NCBI RefSeq assembly: GCF_020921035.1
Contig: NC_063153.1
Span: forward strand, 10,230,001-10,294,000
Origin: Rhodamnia argentea
Taxonomy: Eukaryota; Streptophyta; Magnoliopsida; Myrtales; Myrtaceae
Direction: 5' to 3'
DNA: 64,000 nucleotides
Shown in pieces: positions 1 to 11,600 of the stretch; positions within the stretch are counted from its first letter, which is position 1; each line of letters opens with the position of its first letter. The notes beneath the pieces were generated by a model. That model ran no database searches. It was not told the origin of the DNA and was given only the letters and a program-made list of their open reading frames with translations. Both the position numbers and the translations under genes were made by a program.

Positions 1-1140
1 ACGGAATCAAAATGATTGCTCGTATAAACTTACTTTCTTCAAGATAACATTTAAGATGAAGTAAGTGTAAACTGCTCAAACGAAGGTACTTCTTCCATTG
101 ATATTGAACATGAGTTGTGAATTAGCTTTTCGAACTGTTCATATACTGTCAGTTTTCTCAAATCATTGGAGCCATACAATTATCGCACCAAAGCGAATTT
201 CTTACGAAAAGAATTATTTTTCGACCCAAAAAAAAAAGTAAAGAATTATTTAAAATCATCATCTTTAATTTTTTTTTCCCATTGCCCTTTATTTAGGGCA
301 TCTCTGCCGACGACCAACCGTGCCCTCCTTTGTTAATTTTGCAAAAATATCAACCACGCGGACGTGTGGGCGACGCGGGAGAACCTTGGACCGCGCCATC
401 ATTTTGGCTACGAGAACTTGCAAAAGAGTGCCGAACGATGGCGTACGTGAGATTGAGACAGATGAGCATCTCTCTGCCAACTCTCGTTCGATCAAGTCAA
501 ACGAACGAGAGCATGCTCTCAGCTCGATTACGTTAAACGCTCGGTTACGGTAAGTAAGTTATGCGAGTATACTCTTTAGTTGCCACTCCATAGATACCGT
601 AGATCATAAAGTTTGTGAGACTTGAGAGCCTCATGATGTAGATCGACGGTGTTTGTAAGATTCAAAAAAGAGCCGTGCCATGGAATAACATACTTGTCTT
701 GTAGTTTTATTAGTCCATGTCAACAGATGTCTTCTAGGATAAGCCCATTTCTGCCATACCATTACTTTCATAGATGCGAGAGCTTTTAGATGGTAGATAG
801 CTATGGTAAATAGTAGCCCCATTTGATTAAGTCTTTTCAATTGTCTCATGCATTCTCTTCATATCAAAGATGAGTTAAAAGGTACCCTACATCTGTCAAG
901 ATGCCCTTAGTCTTAGGACACCCATACTCACATTACTAAATTAAGCACATCTACCGACATGTATCGACATGACGTATCCTGAAACATATGAAAACTATAC
1001 ATCTATCTTATAAGAGAAGATTGAATGACACAAGTTTCCATGGATTTTGGATCCTTTGTTAAATTAAAAGGTACCCTTTTGAGATTTGGCAGAAAAAAGA
1101 AAAGTAAAGGGCATCTTTCGAGATCTAATTAAGATTGATA
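1..1140. other. Intergenic, nothing recognised
   Basis: AT-rich stretch with only short, low-complexity reading frames on both strands. I recognise no protein similarity, RNA gene or terminal repeat. A slightly more GC-rich patch at about 300-540 has overlapping short frames but no motif. Confidence 0.5.
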
Positions 1141-1144
1141 GAAA

Positions 1145-1640
1145 AACGGGTGAGCATGGCAACAATTCTATTTCCCTATTTTTCTTTTTTCTTTTTGTTC
1201 CCAGAAAGCATGTTTGGAACAAAAATTTGTTTGGTAATACAATTTTATTTTTCTATTTTTGCGACAAATTTTTTAACCGGAAATAGGTTTGGAAAAGAAA
1301 TGAAAGTAGCAATTTTCTACTTTTCTATTTCTGAAACAAAAACATAAATAAGAATTCTTATCATCTCTCTCTCTCTCTCTCTCTCTCTTGTGTCTGTGTT
1401 GCCGGTTACCATTCGCTGGTCGCCGATCTCCGGTCCTCGGCCTCCGTTTGACGATTGTCCAACTGTAGAAATTTAATATTGTTATCAAACGAAACTCTGT
1501 TCCGAAAACGGAAATTTTGTGTCTTTATCAAACGCGTGTCTCTGCTCGGAAACTCGTCCAGGGAATAGAAATACAAAAAATCTATTTCCGGTCAGAAATA
1601 GAGCTCGGGAAAAGAACGGTCGTCATTTGCGCTCTCAACA
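1145..1640. repeat. Decayed inverted-repeat element (PIF/Harbinger-like family)
   Basis: The left part has words such as catggcaacaattctatttccc. The right part has agggaatagaaat, then agaaatagagctcggg and cggtcgtcat, which roughly mirror the left in reverse complement. The right end resembles the right end of the better preserved element at 21208-22357 (same order: long frame-free AT stretch, aaacgcgtg/aaatgcgtg word, ctcgt, agggaa-aga, terminal repeat). A TC microsatellite lies inside at about 1364-1388. The ends are too diverged to fix. Confidence 0.4.
1364..1388. repeat. (TC)n microsatellite
   Basis: About 12 perfect TC dinucleotides, directly readable, inside a degenerate transposon-like stretch. 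Confidence 0.9.
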
Positions 1641-2205
1641 TGCTATATAAAAGCACCCTTTGATACACATTAGAAGACTTAAATTCAAATGCCGAACTTT
1701 TTGTTTCCAAACGCATTCGGCGAATCACTCCATTGCTCAATCGCCCTTCCAAGAACATCCATTTTCCATCTCTAAAACAACCGTTCTCCTAATCTAACAA
1801 GGCTTCACGGAAACGCCCGAGTTTTAGTTTGGGTCTTATCTGATCTATAAAATTGATCGATTATTAAACAGGTTTAGGGTTTAACTTTTTTAATAAGTGA
1901 ACATTTACAAAAAGAACGACAAGAGATCGAAGTTAAATCACTGGGATGCGAGACGGGACCTAATTGATGAAAGAGAGTTTCCGGAGGATTTACAATGTCT
2001 GGCCACAAGCTCGGACAGGGACCTTAAAGTCGTGGGACCCGATCATCGTTCACTCGATCATTTCACCTCTCTCTGAGATGGGACTCCTTTTCTCTTCGAC
2101 TCGGCCTTTGACTCGTGCATAGTCGAGGGGGAATGCGGCCATCGACAAATGCCTGCACATTTCTTTTTCTTTCCATGTACAAAGGATTGTTTACAAGAAG
2201 AATAA

Positions 2206-2724
2206 GGACTAATAGCACGAAAAACTCCAAACTAGTATATCTCTAATATACTTATCTTAAATTAATTTTTTAATCACGAAAAATCTCATGTGATAAATTT
2301 ACTATAAACTATTTTTTTGATAGTCAAAAACCCCTAAATTGGTACACTCATGATAAATTTACTCCAAACTAATTTTTTTTTACAAAAAAAATCCCAAATC
2401 GGTATACCTGTGGCAAATTTACCATCCGTTAGTTTAAGTTAAATTGGATTAATACCACGAAGAGTCCTAAACCGATACCCCTATGACAAACAGAGAGTAA
2501 AAGTCTCAAATTGATATACCCGTCAACTGTCATGTGTCATACAACTCAGCGATTAGACGGTAAAGTTTAACGAAAATGAACGGAGGATAGATTTGTCACA
2601 AGTGTACCAGTTTGAGGTAAATTTGTCACGGGTTTAACAGTTTGGGATTTTTCGTGGTCGAAAAATAATTTCGGGTAAATTTGTCACGGATGTACCGGTT
2701 TGGGATTTTTTGTGGCATTAACCC
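2206..2724. mobile_element. Foldback MITE with 9-bp target duplication (MULE-like)
   Basis: The ends are inverted copies: GGACTAATAGCAC at the left, and the reverse complement of the right end reads GGGTTAATGCCAC. Homology continues inward through repeated modules around aaattt-accaaac-ggta. The element is flanked by gaagaataa (2197-2205) and aaagaataa (2725-2733), a 9-bp duplication with one mismatch. A 9-10 bp target duplication is typical of Mutator-like elements. It encodes no protein, so it is non-autonomous. Confidence 0.75.
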
Positions 2725-3240
2725 AAAGAATAATAATGATAGCGAAAGTGTGTTTATCGACTAAAGTTTTCATCTACATCGAAATTCAACAATAAAGAAT
2801 ATTAGAGAAATAAAAGAAAGGGCCTACTTCTAATTAAGGCGAAAGTGAAGCATCCCTTTCGGCCATTACAATTAGAAATTTAAAAAGAAAAGGGGAGTCT
2901 GTTTCCGAGGCGATAGTGAATTGTTGAGAGCTTCTTCGTCACGTTCAATCAAATTCCATGGGACACATCCCAGCGCAAAACCCCGTACCCCATTACTTTC
3001 TTGTTTGTTCTTATTTAGCAACTCATTCATGCCCAAGCAAGCGGAAACCACACGTATCGTGTATCGTAAAAATGATCGAAGAAAAAGATAATTTACACAC
3101 CCCGGTACTCTCTTATCTTAAGAAGAGGAAATACGTTATCGAAGTATTTATTTGCAACGTAATTTCGTTGTATTTGTCAAACTTATCATAGCATTATGTC
3201 ATCATAATTGTAAGTCAGTTGCGAATAGTGATAACTAATT

Positions 3241-3476
3241 AGGGTCCGTTTCTTTCGCCGAAAATGAATTATTTGAATAATATTTTTCGAAAAGCCATCG
3301 CTTGTATTGCTCACGAAAATGAATGAATGCAAAATATTATCTAAGAAAATGTTTAGACCTAAATAGTCGTCGATAGCGAAAATATTTTTCATTAGATAAT
3401 TATTTCAAGCGATACAATCAATCATTTTTCAGAAAATATTTTCAAATCATTGATTTTTTGCGAAAGACGAAGCTTT
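3241..3476. mobile_element. Small foldback MITE, copy 1
   Basis: Left end agggtccgtttctttcgc is mirrored by the right end, whose reverse complement reads aaagcttcgtctttcgc. The arms contain gaaaatgaattattt and the related gaaaatatttt. The same internal order (gaaaatatttttcat, attaattatttcaag, atcatttt) recurs at about 47967-48187, so this is a dispersed family. It has no coding capacity. Confidence 0.6.
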
Positions 3477-6400
3477 AATGAGAGTGATTTCGAAAAAAAA
3501 TGATTAAGGTGCCACATATGGGCAACAGTTGTAATTGCATGGCCAAAGTTGATAAAGCATACTCATCATCAATTCTTTCTAATAACAGAGATGTAGTCGG
3601 GCCATTTGGTCGAAAACTACGGTCCTAACCATTTTTTTTTCCTCCTTTTGCTTTGAACAAGTGAAATTTTAGTGTGCTTTTTAAGGGATTTATACTTTTT
3701 AAAGTTATTCTCTTTGTGCTTTTGGTAATTGAAGTTAATCAAGTTTGAATTTTTAACACCCACCTCGCATTTTCTCCTCCTCCTCCTTTTATCTCTCAAA
3801 CAAAACATGAAAGCTGTTTAAATTTTCTCCTACACTTGCAATGAAATGATTTTTTTACTAGGTTTTACTAAAAAGAGTCTCTAAGCTTTTGTTAAGTAAC
3901 TAACTGAAAAAAATACTACATCCCGCAATACACGATTATTCTCGTGATAAAAGCAATCAACATAATTATCATAATTGGTCGATTCCCTATCTGTGTAGTA
4001 CTATTCATTACAACTCGAGTTCTAAGTAACACGTGCATATAATATAGGTGAATGATTAATCTCCTAAATAACACGTAAATCTGTGATTTGGTACGTATCT
4101 ATTGATCCGGGGATTTAATTATTTGCATGCTTACCTATCCAATGATGTAATTTTTTGTCGTATTTTGATAGTTTCATAATAACTGAAAGTAAAGTTTGCA
4201 CTCTTACAAAGCAATTATCAATGAAATTACATGTAAGATTTGTAACTTCTATGTGAATGTGGAAAAATGCGAAATGACACCTTCTAACGCGTTGGAATCA
4301 TCATATATACTGAAAATTAAGATTTCTTTTCCATAGATCATTAAACACACTTAATATGAAGAATCTTATATTATCCCTTGCGGAGTTTATATATATCTAT
4401 GACGCAAAATGCTAATTTTAGATGTTTAACCTGAACTTACCATTTTATTTTATTCTTGATTGATACTTTGTAAATGTAAGATTCCAATTCATGGCACTTA
4501 TCTTAAACAACTACCACCACTAATGCCTTGAAAATCGAATATTTTCCACCTTAAGCCTGTTGCACAAAGAGGCCTGGGGGACACTCAAGACCCTTCTCAT
4601 TGTTTAAATTCGGGATATACTAAAACAAGCCCCATGTCGAAAATCATTGGTGTTTCTTTTTTATTTCCTTTTTAATTCTCTTGGGAAGGCAAGCCATGCA
4701 TTCAATCACGCATTGATAGAGGTGCTTGTATCAATAATAGGATGGAGAGAGACGACCTGCTGGCGGCCCCTACCATAAGGGTCTTACACTCATCATAATT
4801 TCAGCTATATCGTAATACCTTCTCATTTAACAATCATAAAACCCTATTCATTGCCGGTTCAGCAATAGATTAGAGTAAGTTCAACACGCAAGTGAAGCAT
4901 TTATCACTTGATTTGGCAGAAAGGAATGGATTGTTACCTCATCACACGCTTTAGTCTCATCTTAAAAGGGCCTTTTCATATTACTTTTCTAAAATTATGA
5001 AAATTTCAATAACTCATTTCCAATTACAATCAAATTTTGAATCACTTCACATGTTAGCACTTAAATATCCTGAAAGATTTGGATATCCAATAGCAGACCA
5101 CAGCCCAATTGAATTCCAAAGCAATACCAGAAAAAATATTTATAGAAATCGAAAGTGATTAATCACCCCAAGCCAAATCCTTAATTCCCAAAATTGTCAG
5201 TTATATTTTTAAACGAAAGTTACAAAACATTTATATCATCAAATTGTAATCTCAAACTAGCAATAGGGAAGTCCAAAAACGACAAGGAGAGCTGAAAAGT
5301 GACAAGAAACCTAGTACAGAAAGTCAGAAAGTTTTCCTCCAAGACCCCAAAATCAAATGAAAAAAACCTAGAAGACTTTCTTTTGGTTTTGGACTTTTGG
5401 TAATGAAATTTCGTCAGAACATGTTGGGAGAAAAAAAAAAAAACAGTGGAAGCCTAACCCTACCACAATAAGTCCTTCTCCGAAAGAGCGCGGTAAGACG
5501 ACGGGGACTTTACGTGGTGTACCGTGCGCTAATATTGGTGAGAAAATATTTAATGTAAACTACCTCTCAAAATTCTTTTTCGTAGCATGAGATATAAAAA
5601 AGAAAGAAAGAAAGAAAGAATTACATCAAAAGCTACCACAGTCCTATGTAGCCAGCTCCTAAAGTCTCCTGCAGACAAAAGATTAATCCCAATTGCGGGA
5701 ACATTTAGGAATTGTACTATCGAACTTAAGTGAAAAGCAAAATTAGCCAGCCAGTGGACACAAGCTTCTCCTTCCTTGGAAGTATGCTGCAACTTAACTT
5801 ATCTTCTGAATTCGCAGTAAGTTTTCGAGTATTTCATTCACCTAAAACTCTATATTTCTTGTGGGACACACGTTACGAATGTGCTCATGCTCACTCGACT
5901 GCTAAATTGATGAAAGCAATGTTTTTTTTAGGAAAAAGGGTGGGGGAATCAATCATCACAGCTACCCTTCCGATGCATTTTCATAAGGATCTCACACTTA
6001 TTGCAAAGCGTATTATCTGATGCATCACATAAAAAGGTTTGAAGTTAAACGAGTTGAACCCGCCAGCCTTTTAGAAACCTTGTAACCTCTTCGCGTGAGA
6101 TATCAAATAGTCGAGACCAGCAAGCTCATGAAAAGTTTGCTCACGACGCGACTTCATTTAGTGACATTGTGGGTGGCTTGAATTGGTGGCGTTGCGGAAG
6201 GTCACATTTGACTAGCACGTCAGGTAATCAATAACGTAACTATTCGTATTAGTTTTTCTTACAAACAAAGTCTCATTGATCTTAAAACTAGTTAGTCAAC
6301 CTACTTTAAGTTGGTCATTGTACTTTCAGAATATTCATTCGAGTTACTCTTTATACAAGCCTTTTTTAGCCATATATGATCATTAAGGGAATAGAAAATT

Positions 6401-6999
6401 CGACTGCAATTCCAATGAACGTGTTTCATATAAGGCTTTTGCAACTTGCTTTTTTCTCTTCTAAGGTGCATGTTCTATCAACCAAATTTCTTTCGACGTA
6501 GATTCGAACATATAACTTCTACTAATGTTTAGTTCGCATTTCGTAAATAATCGAGTTGATTTCTTTTACTTATGCTATTCACGTGAAGAATAGTGGTAGG
6601 CATACCAATATTGATGTAAAATAGTAACGTGATATGTGACGAAGTAGGCCCAATCACGACATAATATATATCGACTTGCATTAAGAACAAATTAACAAAA
6701 AAAAACGGATTTGCGTTCGGCCTAACCTAAATCTAAATCCATACTAAAGAGCCGGCTAAGGGTTCTCCTAATACCCAACCGTTCTTTAACATTTAAAGCT
6801 AGGGCTTTTGCGGTTAACTACCCCGACTCTCCTCGGGAGGCCGTGAGAGGCACGCACCAATCACGTCCCGCCTTCATGCGAGGGCATCTTTGGACCGACT
6901 TTAGACGCCGGCTCGTCCCTTCGCTTTTCACCGAGGCGCGTGACATCGACGCGCGCGGACAGGGAAACATTTGAGAGAACAAAAGAACTCGACGCACAA
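3477..6999. other. Intergenic, no gene recognised
   Basis: About 3.5 kb of AT-rich DNA with only short unsupported frames. The longest (5730-6020, plus) has no recognisable domain and biased low-complexity codon use. From about 6680 the base composition becomes more GC-rich, which probably marks the EMF1 promoter. Confidence 0.5.
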
Positions 7000-8691
7000 G
7001 CGTTGTCCCCCTCCTCCTCCTAGGGTTTTTTTTTCCTCCTTCTCTCCTTCTCTCCTAGGCAAGTAGAGGAGGGTAATGGAAAGTGATAAGATCCGCACAA
7101 ACTCGCCACGTGTCGTTCCCCCAGTGGCCCTCCTGCCTCGAACCCCTTAAAAGAATTTTCCTTCTTCGTCTCTAATTTTTTTTTAGTATTTTTTTTCAAG
7201 TTTTTCACATTTTTATCCTACCGAAGGAAGTGGGTTTGTGTGTGTGTAGAGAGAGAGTGTGTCCAAGCACAGAGAGAGAGAGAGCGAGAGGTGTCATGTG
7301 GCAAAAAAACAAGAAACATCTCATGACTTCAAGACGACAAAAAAAAAAAAAGGAACTCATTTCTCTCTCTCTCTCTCTCTCTCTCTTTCTTGAAGAATCG
7401 AAAGCTCCCGCACACACGCCCAACATCGAAGAGGCTTAGCTAGGGTTTCTCTCGATTCGCGCACCCAAATCCTGGGCAGCTTGAGCTCGACCCCTTCTTG
7501 AATCCGGCACCGTCTTCTTCGTCGCGGGGCTCTCTACTCGGCGAGGTCTTCATCGGGAGAAGCCGCGGGGGGAGATTCCAAGTCAAAGTGTGGATAGGGC
7601 ACTAGTTTGACTCGGCCTTTCGAGAGATTTGAGGTTCGTTTCTTTGAGCTCGAATCAGTGTTTCCTCTTCTGGGTCGCGCAGTTCTTGATTGGGTCTTTT
7701 CTTGATGGTGGGTGGATCTGTTTCCCGTAGTAAAAGCTGACTGCGAGCTGGGTCTCTCGATTCTTGATTTGCGGGGGATGCCTGAAATTCCTTTTTTTGG
7801 CTCATGAAGTGGAGCTTCAACTGCTTTTCTCGATCTGAATCTTTCTCGATTGTCAGGAATGATAGTTCTTGGTGGTTTTCTTGATTCAGTTTGATGATTT
7901 TTGCTTGTTCTTCTAGAGCGAGGGGGTTCGATTATTCATGTGTCACAGTAGCAATTTAGTGAGTAAAATAAACCCTAGGAATCAGTTTGTTTTCCAGAGT
8001 TTATGGGTATAATTTAATGATGTGAATGGTGTGTTTGAGGTGATATCTTAGTGGGTTTGTGCTCATAATCAATAACCCAAGGCTTGAGTACAGCCTTTTC
8101 CTTCTTGGTGGGGCCTATGTCCAGTTCATAGGTAAAACCCTAATCTGGCCTTTGTCTTGTAGCTGATATTTCATCTGTCACTTCCTCACATCTTAACTTG
8201 GGCGCTTCTTTCTGCCTGAGAGATTGTGGTCCTTCATGGGGTGGAATGTTGCAAGACGCAACTGCGTGCTCATTGGCTAGGGTTTCTAGTATCATTTCAT
8301 GAGGTTACCCGAGAAAAAAGTTGTTATTTTATGTGCACAATGGTTGTAGCTCGGCGTAATGTTGTTTATACAATGGCATATTAGCAATAAACTTATCATA
8401 TTTTTCTTCTGTTTTGTAATTGCCCCATGTTACTTATGAGTTCACTGTGTTAATCTGTTCTTTTGAATTTCTATGCTCTATATTGATCCTTTAAAAGCTT
8501 TCTCTGGTCCTGGTTGTTTAGTGAGTGTTGTATGATCATCTGGTACCAATACTTCTATGTTTGACATTCAAAACTCTTAAGAATGATGAATGCACATGGC
8601 TTGTCCTAGGCCAGCTTGCTTTGAAGTGAAATGATCGCATGACGGCACGAACAACCAACGTGGTCGCATCGTCGTTCGCATCTCAAAAGCA
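7000..8691 (+). promoter_or_regulatory. EMF1 promoter/5' leader with telo-boxes and GA/TC repeats
   Basis: The region upstream of the EMF1 start codon carries five telo-box words (AAACCCTA or its complement) at 7021-7028, 7441-7448, 7970-7977, 8135-8142 and 8278-8285. It also has GA runs near 7243-7289 and a TC run at about 7362-7386. The T-rich, GT-rich stretch from about 7600 to 8600 looks like a 5' leader intron, but its ends cannot be fixed without cDNA. Telo-boxes and GA repeats are known plant Polycomb-recruiting elements, so self-regulation of this Polycomb gene is an inference. Confidence 0.5.
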
Positions 8692-11600
8692 ATGGAATCG
8701 TTCACCCAAATTGAATCAATATCAATAGATCTTCTTGGAGTTGCTGGAAAAAGTAATACTAAGTGTGAGCACTTCTCAATCCGGTAAGGTTTAACTTTTT
8801 CTGCCTGTAGTTAACACTTTCTGTTCCTCATATATGATGCTATTGCCGTATATATAAATGTGTGTACCTGCGTTATAATGTTTGGTACCAGAATAATTAG
8901 TTGCTGCTAGCTTGTGTGTGATGCTCCTTGAGCTTCTTCTTTGCTGGATCTAGTCCACATCAACTAGGTTTCACTCTTTTTGCAACATTCATCCATATTT
9001 TATTAGTTCAAATGCATGAACCAAATGAAAATTTCAGCATTGTCCTCATATTAATGAGTGGCAAAAGTACTGCTGGAAGAATTAGCTTATACATATGTAA
9101 TTGTTTGATACATGAGGTGTGGAGACCAATATTGTTATCTCTCCATTCTTTCAAAGAATTAGTTTCATTTATGCTTTTTACAACTCTTTTCTGGCATTGC
9201 TGGAAATGAAGTGGCCAATGGCAATAAAGATAAACGGTGTTGCATTTTACACATAACTAATGTAGTTTCTTTGCTACTTCTTGTAATACCTCGTACTATA
9301 TTGAATTGTTACTTAAATATAATCTGACTCATCCTTCCATCAGTAAATATGTTTCTGGGATGCGGCAAAAAGAAAGTAAGCTATGTTGGCCGTTCAAATT
9401 GGAGAAAGACACCTTAGAAGTGCCAAAAGACATGCTTCCACCACTAGATGTTCCGAAATTCAGATGGTGGAAATGCCAAACTTGCATTCCGGATATATGC
9501 GTTGATTCCACTCCTGCTGAAAAAGCCATTGATGATTCTGGTTTTAAATGCAAATGCGAGAGTGCCAGAACCAATCTGTTGAGCCAAAGTCAAACTGCAA
9601 CTGTTGCCTCTGATTTTCAGCAGATAACGAATGTAGGCATTGCCAGCACAGGAAAATCCAATGCTACTATTTTACCTCAAAGTAATGGCAATGACGTTTG
9701 TGCTCCATTATATTCTAAGGAGAAAAAAGACAAAGAAGATCAGACTTGCACTCTAATCTCCAAAGGTAAATTTTCATATATCTGCGAGTCATTTAGATCT
9801 GATAGCTTCGAAATTTCTTGATGATTAGTATGGGACCATAATCCAAGTTAGGAGCTCTCAATACTTGTGTTTTTCTGTCTGCAGAAGTTGGCGTCAGCCA
9901 GGGAAAGGGAACGGATGCACATGGCACAGGTACGTTCATTACCAATATGGCTACTAACTACAAGTTTAATTACCTGCATAAAGTTGATGTTAGATTGGGG
10001 CAACATGACACTGTTTCTACATGTCAATGCTGAATCAGTACTTAACCAGTCAAACGGCAATCGGTCTCTTCATTTGTCCATGCTAGATTGTGGAGTTCAT
10101 GAAGTTGTTGGCCGTGCAAGTTCTTCCGAAATCATTCAATTGGGGAAACAACCATCTAATCCCGATTCTGTGAAGGTGGCTAATGGCTCTGAGTATGGTG
10201 GGGTTGGATTGATTGATGGTGTGGATGATGCTATCACAGTTCAAGAGAAGAAACATCCTTCAGAAGAGCTAGATGAACAAGACTGCCCATCATCTGACAG
10301 TGGTGACCTCTCCGAGGATTATTTTCATGCTAAAACCGTTGGTTTACGTCGTAGAAGATATCGGAAAATACGTCTGCTAACCGACTTGTTGGGTAAGGAT
10401 GACAATACGCATCCAGATCAAACCCGGAAAGTAAATGCTCCTTGTCTTGCTACATGCGATGAGTCTGTGAAGATAGGTACAGCATCTGCGACAAATTGTC
10501 CAATGGCGGCCCCTGACAATGTGAAAAAGGTTTTTAAGAAAAGGAAGAGGAGTTTGCCTTTTGATCCGGACAGCAAGCCGATGGATTCTATGACTCCTAG
10601 CCAGGAAAGCGGGAAAGAAATTGTCTTCAAAGATGGTGCTGGGAATTCCAGTGCTATTGCTGAGTCTCAAATTGAAGACAGTGAACTTGCTAGAATGGAT
10701 TCACAAACTGTCAGAAAGAATCATTGGGCTAAACACAAGGAGGATGCAGTAATACGTGCAACCATTAAGAAGAAAAAGAAGAACCATGTTACGGAAGATT
10801 ATTTCCTCTATAAATCTGGACAGATCGGGGCCAAACCAGCTGATGTCATGTTTTCGTTTGGACATGAGACATCTGCAGATGCAGCCAGAGAAATGAACTC
10901 TTTCCTTTTCCCTGTGTCGAAGAATGAAAGAAGTTTGCTTTGCAAGGACAAGACAGAAATGTCTCAAGAAAATGGTGGCCAGGTTTCAGTGGCTCCTCCT
11001 AGCAGTAATCCCAATCCTTCAAGAGGTATGTTTATGAGGACAGACTCTGGAGTTATGCAAGCCAGTCCTCCACCTTTTTGGTTCATTCCCACCAGTGATG
11101 CTTCTGTAGAAAATAGATCCCATGTTTCTTCCAAAAGCTGTTTGCTTCCTCCCAAAGTTGACAAAGCATATGCCACTCAATTCGGTGTGGCTTCTTCATT
11201 CCATTGGCTGGAAGGTGCTCGAGAAGATTCTCTTATGCTCAGAAATAGGGAAGCCAGACAGATTGAGCCAAAGCGTCCTTCTAGATGTGGATCAGATGCT
11301 TTTTTGAATAAAGGAGTCCATGATGTCATTAGCAAGGGATCCACCCATAAGATTCCTAAAGTTCAGACTGAGAAGCAAAACCATGCCTTGAATTTAGAGA
11401 ACTCATTTTGTTATATGAAGCCACAAATGGTATGCAATCTTGTCGTTAGTTCATTAGAGTTACTTGATTTGGATCTTCTAGATGTGCAGTCGTGTGCTCG
11501 GTCAATCGTCGTACTATGCTACCCTCCTTGCCTCTTTGTTGAGATGACTAATTAGAATACCACATAGTACCCATCATTAGTCGTGGTGTAGCAGAAAATC

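Noticed and set aside
5730-6020. 96-residue plus frame
   Set aside because: No recognisable domain, gene structure or regulatory context.
9306-9343. Upstream extension of EMF1 exon 2
   Set aside because: The family sequence begins right after the acceptor at 9343 (KYVSGMR), so the 13 upstream codons are intronic.
9867-10038. Frame extending exon 4 of EMF1 upstream to 9867
   Set aside because: The stretch is hydrophobic and unlike EMF1, and a GT-AG intron with TACTAAC fits 9930-10038 better. Kept only as an alternative.
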